The notes under the pieces: generated by a model | The model's database searches: none | The model's input: only the letters and a program-made list of their open reading frames with translations | What the model was told of the DNA's origin: nothing | NCBI GenBank assembly: GCA_947175605.1 | Contig: CAMWNH010000007.1 | Location: 1-45,817, forward strand | DNA: 45,817 bases | Origin: an uncultured Porphyromonadaceae bacterium | Lineage (GTDB): Bacteria > Bacteroidota > Bacteroidia > Bacteroidales > Muribaculaceae | Direction of reading: 5' to 3' | Shown here: positions 8,762-15,709 of the stretch, in pieces | How the letters are laid out: each line of letters opens with the position of its first letter | Numbering within the stretch: position 1 is the stretch's first letter | Made by a program: the position numbers and the translations under genes

Positions 8762-9697
8762 ATGGCAAAGATATACAAGAAGCTGACGGAGCTGATAGGC
8801 CATACGCCACTGCTCGAACTTTCCAACATTGAAAGCGCCGAGAATCTGGAGGCGCGCCTGCTCGTGAAAATAGAGAGTTTCAATCCCGGCGGCAGCATCA
8901 AGGACCGCACGGCGCTGGCCATGGTCGAGGCTGCAGAGAAGGCCGGGCTACTTGCTCCCGGGGGGACGATCATCGAGCCTACAAGCGGGAATACGGGTAT
9001 TGGACTCGCATGGGTGGCGCGCACGCGGGGTATGCGCCTTGTGCTGACGATGCCGGACACGATGAGCGTGGAGCGGCGCCGTCTGCTTGCGGCCTTAGGT
9101 GCGGAGCTGGTGCTGACGCCCGGTGCCGAGGGCATGAAGGGGGCTATTGCGGAGGCGGAACGCCTGCGCGATACGACGCCGGGTTCGATTATCCTGCAGC
9201 AGTTCGCCAATCCGGCCAATCCGGAGATTCACCGCCTGACGACGGGCCCGGAAATCTGGGAGGATACGGACGGTGAGGTGGATATTTTCGTGGCCGGTGT
9301 AGGTACCGGGGGCACGGTTTCGGGCGTGGGCGAGGCGCTGAAGTCCCGTCGCGAGGACGTGGAAATCGTGGCCGTGGAGCCTGCGGGCTCCCCTGTGCTT
9401 GAAGGCGGCAAGCCCGGGCCGCACAAGATTCAGGGCATAGGCGCGGGGTTTGTGCCTGCGAACTACCATGCCGAGGCCGTGGACCGTGTGGTGAGCGTGA
9501 CGGACGATGAGGCTGCGCGCGGGGCCCGCATGCTCGTGAAGTACGAGGGACTGCTTGTCGGAATCTCGTCCGGGGCTGCGTTCTATGCGGCGTTGCGCCT
9601 GGCGCGGTTGCCGGAGAACAAGGGTAAAACAATAGTAGCGCTCCTGCCTGATACGGGCGAGCGCTACCTGTCGACGCCTCTGTTCGAGGCGGAGTGA
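8762..9697 (+). CDS. cysK: cysteine synthase (O-acetylserine sulfhydrylase)
   Basis: This is a PLP enzyme that replaces the acetyl group of O-acetylserine with sulfide to make L-cysteine. The 311-aa length fits CysK. The Schiff-base lysine is K47 in NPGGSIKDR, the substrate-binding loop is TSGNTG (74-79), the phosphate-binding loop is GTGGT (181-185), and the PLP N1-contacting serine lies in GISSGAA near residue 270. It directly follows cysE with 25 bp between them, so it is the second gene of a cysEK operon. The end is convergent with upp, with only 13 bp between stops and no clear hairpin. Confidence 0.95.
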   Translation: MAKIYKKLTELIGHTPLLELSNIESAENLEARLLVKIESFNPGGSIKDRTALAMVEAAEKAGLLAPGGTIIEPTSGNTGIGLAWVARTRGMRLVLTMPDTMSVERRRLLAALGAELVLTPGAEGMKGAIAEAERLRDTTPGSIILQQFANPANPEIHRLTTGPEIWEDTDGEVDIFVAGVGTGGTVSGVGEALKSRREDVEIVAVEPAGSPVLEGGKPGPHKIQGIGAGFVPANYHAEAVDRVVSVTDDEAARGARMLVKYEGLLVGISSGAAFYAALRLARLPENKGKTIVALLPDTGERYLSTPLFEAE

Positions 9698-9710
9698 TCG
9701 GGGCCGGGCC

Positions 9711-10364
9711 TTATTCCTTGACGCCGTAGGCAAGGTCGCCGGCGTCGCCCAGACCGGGCACGATATAGCTATGTGAATTTATTTCGGGGTCTATGACTCC
9801 AACCCACAGCGTGGCGTCTTCGGGCATCACGCTGTTCATGTAATCGACGGCTTTCTGCGAGGCTATGACGGAAGCGATGTGGAGCTTGGCGGGTGTGCCC
9901 TTCGTGAGCAGGGCGCGGTAGCTGAGTTCCATGGATGCGCCTGTGGCCAGCATGGGATCGCAAATTACGAGCGTCTTGCCTTCGAGACGGGGCGAGGCGA
10001 GATATTCGATGAGCACGTCGAAGCTTTCCTTTTCCTTGTATTTGCGGTAGGCGCTCACGAAGGCGTTCTCGGCGCGGTCGAAGTAGCGGAGGAATCCCTG
10101 ATGGAAGGGCACTCCGGCGCGGAATATGGTGGCGAGCACGACTTTGTCGGCTATTACCTGACAGGGAGCGTCGACGTTCAGGGGAGTGCGCACGGGCACG
10201 GTGCTGTAGTCGAGCGTGCGGCTGAGCTCATAGGCCATTATCTCGCCCAGGCGTTCGAGATTCCGGCGGAAGCGCAGGGGGTCCTTCTGCATGTCGGCGT
10301 CGCGCATTTCCGACAGGTATTGGCTCACGAGTGAGGGGTGTTCGGAGAGGTTTATGACTTTCAT
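9711..10364 (-). CDS. upp: uracil phosphoribosyltransferase
   Basis: The enzyme converts uracil and PRPP to UMP in the pyrimidine salvage pathway. The 217-aa protein has the PRPP-binding loop VICDPMLATGASM (about 132-144) and the uracil-binding C-terminal region YIVPGLGDAGDLAYG. FRAGVPFHQGF is the family's N-terminal substrate loop. It is a single-gene unit with its own strong promoter. deoC (nucleoside catabolism) is 8 kb away and not linked. Confidence 0.95.
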   Translation of the reverse strand: MKVINLSEHPSLVSQYLSEMRDADMQKDPLRFRRNLERLGEIMAYELSRTLDYSTVPVRTPLNVDAPCQVIADKVVLATIFRAGVPFHQGFLRYFDRAENAFVSAYRKYKEKESFDVLIEYLASPRLEGKTLVICDPMLATGASMELSYRALLTKGTPAKLHIASVIASQKAVDYMNSVMPEDATLWVGVIDPEINSHSYIVPGLGDAGDLAYGVKE

Positions 10365-10402
10365 AATCTTGTGTTGTCAGGGTTAGGTTTGTTTTTCACG
10401 TG

Positions 10403-10432
10403 CAAAGTTAAGTCTTTTGGGCGTAAAAACAA
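10403..10432 (-). promoter_or_regulatory. upp promoter (TTG-N19-TAACTTTG)
   Basis: On the minus strand the -33 TTG is at 10430-10432 and the -7 TAACTTTG at 10403-10410, with a spacer of 19 bp. Transcription would begin near 10396, leaving a leader of about 30 nt before the upp ATG. Confidence 0.82.
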
Positions 10433-10445
10433 TCCGCGGGACCAT

Positions 10446-10479
10446 AAAAAATCCGCGACCCGATGGGAGTCGCGGATTT
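10446..10479 (-). terminator. intrinsic terminator of the 853-aa secreted protein gene
   Basis: An 11-bp stem (AAATCCGCGAC at 10449-10459 with its complement at 10469-10479), loop of 9 nt, followed on the minus strand by a run of T. It lies 24 bp past the stop of the gene at 10503. Confidence 0.88.
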
Positions 10480-10502
10480 GATGAAATAACGGGCGTGTCT
10501 GT

Positions 10503-13064
10503 TCAGCGCACGAATACCTTGGAGGCCTTGTTGCCCTGGAGCTTCACGTAGATGCCAGCGGGGAGCTGTCCGTTCACTTCCACGCCGTCGAGGCGGAAGT
10601 AGCGTGCGGGAGCGGCGCTGTCGGCGCTGATGGCTTCGATGCCGGTCTGGATGTTGGACTTTTCGCCCATTACACGGAGCTCTTTGAGCTTGATGCCCCA
10701 ACCGCTGTTGAATGCCTTTGTGGTGTTGAGCGTAACGAAGCGGCCAAGGATGGGAGTAGTTTCGATGAACTGCTTGCGGGGCGTAACGCCTGCACCGCCT
10801 TCGCCGTCGGTGACTTCATAGGTCTTTGTCAGGGCCTTCGCACGAGCGGGTGCTGCTTCTGCGGCGGGGTCGTCAACGTCGCTTTCAACTGTCACGGTGT
10901 ACTGCGTAGCGGAAGCGCCTTCCCAAACGAGTTCGATCATCTGGATATCGACGTTGAAGCCGAGGTCGAGCGCGAAGGTGTGTTCCTGTGTTTCCGCGCA
11001 GCTGAATTCGAGCTGTGTGCCTTCGTTGTCGTCGGTGGCGAGTTTGGGATTGTTGGTAGCGTACTCGGAAGCTTCGCCGATGATGCCGGCAGCCATGTTG
11101 GTTGCGTTGCCGCCGGTGAGGCATGTGAAGGTGACGGTGTTGGCGCTTTCGAAATCTCCGCATACAGCCTTGACCGTAGCTTCGCCGCGGTCGGACAGCG
11201 TGACGAAGTTGCCGGCGGTGGTAGCGTCGCCGCTAACGACAACGAGCTGAACGGTTTCGTTGAGGAGGAAGTTGCCATCGGCGTCCACAGCGTAAGCGAG
11301 CACGGGAGCTGCTTCGCCTGCGGTTACGTCGGTCTTGTCGGCGGAGAGTTCAACGCCGGCTACTGCACCATAGTTTACGGGGCTGTTTTCCTCGCCCACG
11401 GTGTAGCCCATGTTGATGCGGTCCACGCCACCTGCGTATGCCATCCAGAAGAACATGTCGCCGGGCTTTTCGCCATTCTCGAATGTCTTTTTGGAGGTGT
11501 AGGTGTAAACGCCGTTCACGTCCTTGCCGGTGAGGGGGCTACTCCATTCGCCGCCGATGTTGACTTCGGGCGTGAAGCCTACGATGTCGGCTACGCCGTT
11601 GGGCGTGAAGCTTATGGTGAGCGTGTTGTCATCGTTGTAGACCATCTCGGCCATGATGGAGATGGGGAGCTTGCGGGCCATGGAGGATTCTTCGCCCACC
11701 TTGTAGGCCTTGAGAAGGAAGCCGTTGGTGATGAAATACTTCACGATGGCCGTACCTTCGGCGCGGAGTGTCTTGAAGCTTACGGAAGTTTCGTCGGAAG
11801 CGTATTCCTTGCCGTTGAGCGTAGCCACGGCCTTGAAGGTGTAGCTGTAGTCGGTGTAGGCTTCGAGGCCTTCTACGGTGTAGCTGTTGTCGGCGGAGGT
11901 CACGTCCTGGTCGCCCATGTAAACCTTCACGTCAGCGCCTGCGAGTTCGTCGGGGAGGGTGACGGTGTATTTGATGACGGCGGAGTTATCGGTGATGTCG
12001 GTTGCTTCGAGGGCGAGTGCGGGAATAACGCGTGTGTCCTTGTAGAAGTAAACGTTGCCGATGTAGCACTGTGCACCGTTGTTGCCCTGGTCGAACTTGA
12101 TCTGGAATACATTGGCCATGTTCACGTTGTTCCAGTGGGAGAGCTCGACGTCGTAGCTGTTCCACTCGCCAACCTTAACTTCGGATGCGATCCAGGGCTT
12201 TTCAGCTCCGGGGCTGATGGGTGTGAAGCCGAAGTTGGTTTCTTCGCAGGGGAAGAAGTCGACGTGCATCTTTTCATATCCGGTGATGTCCAGAGCGGGG
12301 TTGAGTTCCCAACCGAGGTAGTTGAAGTTGGAGAGCTTGGCAGCCTGGCGGCCGTCGATGGTCACGACTTCATACTGTGTGCTCTGTCCCCAGCCGCCGA
12401 TTCCGAAGGTGCATGCAGCGGGATATTCGGAACCGAATACGGAAACAACGTCAGCAGCGGCGAATGCGGGCACTGGCACGCCGGCGGGTTCGGGAAGTTC
12501 GGGAATCTCGGGAGCTGTCCAGCTTTCGTCGAGATCGGTGTATTTTACTTCCTTGAAGTAGATGGCAGCGTCGGAGCTTGCGCCTGATGCTATGATGGAG
12601 AAGAGATAGCCGCCGTTTTTGCAATAGTCATTCCACGCGGCGGAAACGCCGGGATAAGCTGTGGCAACGGGTATGGCTGTTTCCTGCCAGGAGCCGGCGT
12701 TGTCGGCATTGACGGTGAAGGAGTAGTTCTCCTCTACGCCGCCTGTGAGGCGAACTGTATAGGTGGCTGTGCCTTCTGCATACCACGACAAGTTGAGCGT
12801 TGCGGAATGGAGTGGTCCGAGCTTGGCGGCATCGCCACAAAGAAGACCCATGGAGCCGTCTGCACCTCCATTGTCGACAAAGAATTTGTAGGTCTTGAAG
12901 TCGGAGCCATCGGGTGCGTCGGCGTTGAAGTCCATGCCGGCTGCCCACCAGCCTTGAACGCCAAGACCTTCGCCCATCGTGCCGTTGCTGTACACGGTGT
13001 AGTCGGCGGCATTGGCTGCGAGTGCGGCTGCTGCTGCGACTGCGAAAGTAAAGATTTTTTTCAT
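10503..13064 (-). CDS. multidomain secreted protein (CBM-like, FN3, Ig-like, discoidin-like)
   Basis: This is an 853-aa protein with a Sec signal peptide (MKKIFTFAVAAAAALAANA-A). By reading the sequence: two galactose-binding/jelly-roll-like domains (about 20-175 and 195-340), a fibronectin III-like domain (about 345-435), a beta-rich domain (about 440-560), a bacterial Ig-like domain (about 575-650, GVELSADKTDVTAG), a discoidin/F5-8-like domain (about 655-790), and a C-terminal sorting-like module (ARYFRLDGVEVNGQLPAGIYVKLQG). No catalytic domain is recognisable. The first about 340 residues and the last 50 closely match the shorter neighbour at 13405-14595. The two are tandem paralogues; this one carries the additional FN3-Ig-discoidin block. 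A surface glycan-binding or adhesion role is plausible but not shown. Confidence 0.88.
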   Translation of the reverse strand: MKKIFTFAVAAAAALAANAADYTVYSNGTMGEGLGVQGWWAAGMDFNADAPDGSDFKTYKFFVDNGGADGSMGLLCGDAAKLGPLHSATLNLSWYAEGTATYTVRLTGGVEENYSFTVNADNAGSWQETAIPVATAYPGVSAAWNDYCKNGGYLFSIIASGASSDAAIYFKEVKYTDLDESWTAPEIPELPEPAGVPVPAFAAADVVSVFGSEYPAACTFGIGGWGQSTQYEVVTIDGRQAAKLSNFNYLGWELNPALDITGYEKMHVDFFPCEETNFGFTPISPGAEKPWIASEVKVGEWNSYDVELSHWNNVNMANVFQIKFDQGNNGAQCYIGNVYFYKDTRVIPALALEATDITDNSAVIKYTVTLPDELAGADVKVYMGDQDVTSADNSYTVEGLEAYTDYSYTFKAVATLNGKEYASDETSVSFKTLRAEGTAIVKYFITNGFLLKAYKVGEESSMARKLPISIMAEMVYNDDNTLTISFTPNGVADIVGFTPEVNIGGEWSSPLTGKDVNGVYTYTSKKTFENGEKPGDMFFWMAYAGGVDRINMGYTVGEENSPVNYGAVAGVELSADKTDVTAGEAAPVLAYAVDADGNFLLNETVQLVVVSGDATTAGNFVTLSDRGEATVKAVCGDFESANTVTFTCLTGGNATNMAAGIIGEASEYATNNPKLATDDNEGTQLEFSCAETQEHTFALDLGFNVDIQMIELVWEGASATQYTVTVESDVDDPAAEAAPARAKALTKTYEVTDGEGGAGVTPRKQFIETTPILGRFVTLNTTKAFNSGWGIKLKELRVMGEKSNIQTGIEAISADSAAPARYFRLDGVEVNGQLPAGIYVKLQGNKASKVFVR

Positions 13065-13224
13065 TGTAAGGATTTTGGTTATGATTGGTTGTTGTTTTTT
13101 GATTTAAGGTGTTGAGTAGATGGGTAAAAAGTTACAATTGTCAAACACGTCTGATCGAAAAATTCTTATAGTGTTATCAGGTGCCGGCAGGCGCCGGCGC
13201 GTAGACCCTCGCAGGTCGGTCCGG

Positions 13225-13256
13225 CAAAGGTAAGTAAAAAAAAACCGAACTGCAAA
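13225..13256 (-). promoter_or_regulatory. promoter of the 853-aa secreted protein (TTTG-N20-TACCTTTG), long leader
   Basis: The -33 TTTG is at 13253-13256 and the -7 TACCTTTG at 13225-13232 on the minus strand, with a 20-bp spacer. Transcription from near 13218 would give a 5' leader of about 150 nt. The leader contains GC-rich inverted sequence around 13180-13200 (GCCGGC copies). The 340-bp gap 13065-13404 otherwise holds only the upstream gene's terminator. Confidence 0.8.
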
Positions 13257-13338
13257 TTATTAACACAAAAAACCATAGAAATAACATTTGGCGGGAAACA
13301 GGGCGATGAAAGGGGGTCCGGATGTCGGTTTTCGCAAG

Positions 13339-13376
13339 AAAAAAGCCGCCCGGACCATCGGCAGATGGCGGGCGGC
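13339..13376 (-). terminator. intrinsic terminator of the 396-aa secreted protein gene
   Basis: On the minus strand, the stem pairs GCCGCCCG (13345-13352) with CGGGCGGC (13369-13376). An inner CCATC/GATGG stem lies above a 2-nt bulge, and the hairpin is followed by TTTTTT. It lies 28 bp after the stop at 13405. Confidence 0.9.
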
Positions 13377-13404
13377 CTTGTGTGGGTTTAAAAGGAGCGG
13401 AAGC

Positions 13405-14595
13405 TTAGCGAACTACAACTTTGGAGGCATGCTCGCCCTGAAGCTTCACGTAGACACCTGCGGGGAGCTGACCATTCATTTCCACGCCGTCGAGACGGAA
13501 GTAGCGTGCGGGAGCTTCGCTGGCGGCGCTCACGTTTTCGATTCCGCTGGTGGTTTTCACGAAATAAACATTGCCGATATAGCACTGTGCGCCCTTGTTG
13601 CCCTGATCGAACTTAACCTGGAAGATCTGGCTAAGGTCAACGACACTGCTGAAGTAGCTCATGGGCACGACGTAGCTGTTCCATTCGCCGACCTTCACTT
13701 CGGGAGCCACATAGCCCTTTTCCTTCGGGCCGCGGCTGATGGGCGTGAAGCCGAAACCGGTTTCTTCGCTGGGGAAGAAGTCTACGCACATACTTTCGCA
13801 GTCGCTCAGATCGAGGTCTTCGTTAAGCTCCCAGCCAAGATAGTTGAAGCTCTTGAGCTGCGCGGCTTCGCGGCCTTCGATTTCCACAACGGTGTAGCGG
13901 GTGCTCTGTCCCCAGCTGCCGATGCCGAAGGTGCATGCAGGAGTGTAGCTCGAACCGAAGAGCGACACAACATCGTCGGCTTCGTATTCAGGAGCGGGGA
14001 CGCTTGCAGGTTCGGGAATTTCGGGCATTACGGGAGCAGTCCATTCTTCATCGATGTCGGAGTAGAAAATCTTGCTGAAGTAAATGGCTGCGTCGGGGCT
14101 TGCATTGCTTGCGATCACGGAGAATACATAGCCGGCGCCCTTACCGGTGAAGTCGTTCCATTGTGCGGCAACGGTGGGGAACTTTTCTGCAACGGAAATT
14201 GAGGTTGCGTCCCACATGCCTGCATTCTCTTCGTTTACAGTGAAGGTGTAGTTTTCCTCGGCGCCTGTTTCGGCTGTAAGGCGGATGGTGTATGTGGCCG
14301 AGCCGGTGGCAACCCAGTAGAAGTTGAGGGTGGCCGAGTGGAGTGGGCCTGTCATCACGGTTTCTCCGTTTGCGAAGATGCCCATGGATCCGTCAGTGCC
14401 TTTGTTTTCTACATTAAATTTGAAAGTGTGGTCATCGCGGTCGGGGCTGTTGGCATCGAAGTCCATACCGGCCGCCCACCAGCCGAACACGTTCAGGCCC
14501 TCTGTCAGGGCGCCGTCTTCATAGACAACGAAATCAGCGGCCTGTGCTCCGAGAGCTGCGGCAGCTGCCAATGCAAGAGTAAAAATTTTCTTCAT
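13405..14595 (-). CDS. secreted two-domain CBM-like protein, short paralogue
   Basis: A 396-aa protein with a Sec signal peptide (MKKIFTLALAAAAALGAQA-A), two galactose-binding-like domains and a C-terminal sorting-like module (ARYFRLDGVEMNGQLPAGV, then YVKLQG). It aligns with the first about 340 and last about 50 residues of the neighbouring 853-aa protein; shared stretches include FGWWAAGMDF versus QGWWAAGMDF, FNYLGWELN, KVGEWNSY and AQCYIGNVYF. The middle FN3/Ig/discoidin block is absent. It has its own promoter and terminator, so the pair is tandem but separately transcribed. No catalytic motif is seen. Surface binding is the most likely role. Confidence 0.88.
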   Translation of the reverse strand: MKKIFTLALAAAAALGAQAADFVVYEDGALTEGLNVFGWWAAGMDFDANSPDRDDHTFKFNVENKGTDGSMGIFANGETVMTGPLHSATLNFYWVATGSATYTIRLTAETGAEENYTFTVNEENAGMWDATSISVAEKFPTVAAQWNDFTGKGAGYVFSVIASNASPDAAIYFSKIFYSDIDEEWTAPVMPEIPEPASVPAPEYEADDVVSLFGSSYTPACTFGIGSWGQSTRYTVVEIEGREAAQLKSFNYLGWELNEDLDLSDCESMCVDFFPSEETGFGFTPISRGPKEKGYVAPEVKVGEWNSYVVPMSYFSSVVDLSQIFQVKFDQGNKGAQCYIGNVYFVKTTSGIENVSAASEAPARYFRLDGVEMNGQLPAGVYVKLQGEHASKVVVR

Positions 14596-14669
14596 TGAAA
14601 GGATTTTAATTTAAGGTATTGTGTTGGATAAAAAAGGATTGTCATGGTATGTTCCTCAGGAACCCGGTG

Positions 14670-14701
14670 CAAAGGTATGATATATTTTGATAAAATCCAA
14701 A
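14670..14701 (-). promoter_or_regulatory. promoter of the 396-aa secreted protein (TTTG-N20-TACCTTTG)
   Basis: The minus-strand -33 TTTG is at 14698-14701 and the -7 TACCTTTG at 14670-14677, with a 20-bp spacer. The leader is about 68 nt and contains a small inverted repeat GTTCCT-CAG-GAAC. The -33 half overlaps the divergent promoter of the polyprenyl synthase gene. Confidence 0.82.
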
Positions 14702-14717
14702 AGTTTTGCTAATTTTG
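14686..14717 (+). promoter_or_regulatory. promoter of polyprenyl synthase operon (TTTG-N20-TAATTTTG)
   Basis: The -33 TTTG is at 14686-14689 and the -7 TAATTTTG at 14710-14717, spacer 20 bp. Transcription would start near 14724, only about 8 nt before the ATG at 14732. This excludes the upstream in-frame start at 14687 and implies a near-leaderless mRNA. Confidence 0.82.
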
Positions 14718-14731
14718 CACCCAAATTGTCT

Positions 14732-15709
14732 ATGAGGCCTTTAGAACACATACAGAGTTTCTGCGCCGACGATCTGGCGCGCCTTAACGAACGCATCCAC
14801 GAGTGTCTGCGCAGCTCCTCGGAGTTCATGACACGGGTCGTGGAGGAGAATCTGCGTTCGAAGGGCAAGCAGATCCGTCCGCTGGTGCTGATCCTGAGCG
14901 CGCGGCTTGCCGGGGGAACGGTGGACAGCACTGTGCTGGACGCTGCTGCTGCCGTGGAGCTGCTTCATAACGCCTCGCTGATTCACGACGATATCGTGGA
15001 TGATTCGCGCATGCGTCGCGGGCGCCCCACGCTTAATGCCGTGTGGGACAATCATGTGGCCGTGCTTGTGGGCGATTTCTACACGACCGCGGCCATGCAG
15101 CGGGCTATAGCTACGGGCAAAATCGAGATCATCGACACACTCTGTCATCTGGGACGCCGTCTCTCGCTGGGCGAGATCGAGCAGCTGTTCTTTGCGCGCG
15201 AGCATTCGCTGAGCGAGGATAATTATTATAAGGTCATCGACTACAAGACCTCGTCGCTCTTCGTGGCCAGTGCGCGCATGGGCTGTCAGGCCGTAGGAGC
15301 GGACAGCGCGGTGACGGAGGCGCTCACGGAATTCGCGCTTCTTTTCGGCCGCTGCTTCCAGTTGCGCGACGATATTTTCGACTTCTATGACTCTGAAGTC
15401 GTGGGCAAGCCTACGGGCAATGACCTGCGCGAGGGCAAGGTGTCGCTTCCGCTGATCCATGTTCTGCTCGACGAATCCACTCCCGGCCGCGAGACCGCTC
15501 TGGAGCTTTTGCGCCACGACGAACTGTCGGACGAGGAAATACGCGAGTTGCAGGCCCTTGCACGCGATTGCGGGGGCATCGACTATGCTTTCCGTGCTAT
15601 GGAGGCTCTGCGCGACCGCGCTGCTGCTGTTCTCGCTCCGCTTCCGGATGTGGAGGAGAAGAAGCTTCTGCTGGAGCTTTTTGATTTTGTGATAGCCCGT
15701 TCCTATTGA
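14732..15709 (+). CDS. ispB: all-trans polyprenyl diphosphate synthase
   Basis: The enzyme adds isopentenyl diphosphate units to an allylic primer to make a long prenyl chain, probably the side chain of menaquinone. I choose the ATG at 14732 (325 aa) because the promoter -7 lies at 14710-14717. The first aspartate-rich motif DDIVD is at 86-90 and the second DDIFD at 213-217. Family motifs GKQIRP (45-50) and VGDFYTTAA are also present. The chain length cannot be read with certainty from sequence. The stop TGA overlaps the ATG of the following lipoprotein gene (TGATG), so translation is likely coupled. The symbol denotes the family; the exact product length is an inference. Confidence 0.92.
   Translation: MRPLEHIQSFCADDLARLNERIHECLRSSSEFMTRVVEENLRSKGKQIRPLVLILSARLAGGTVDSTVLDAAAAVELLHNASLIHDDIVDDSRMRRGRPTLNAVWDNHVAVLVGDFYTTAAMQRAIATGKIEIIDTLCHLGRRLSLGEIEQLFFAREHSLSEDNYYKVIDYKTSSLFVASARMGCQAVGADSAVTEALTEFALLFGRCFQLRDDIFDFYDSEVVGKPTGNDLREGKVSLPLIHVLLDESTPGRETALELLRHDELSDEEIRELQALARDCGGIDYAFRAMEALRDRAAAVLAPLPDVEEKKLLLELFDFVIARSY

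Noticed and set aside
7885-9219. A 444-codon minus-strand frame across cysE and cysK
   Set aside because: It spans two confirmed plus-strand genes and has an Arg/Ala-rich composition with no family match.
10980-12587. A 535-codon plus-strand frame opposite the 853-aa secreted protein
   Set aside because: Antisense shadow of a gene with signal peptide, promoter and terminator; biased Val/Gly/Ala/Cys composition.
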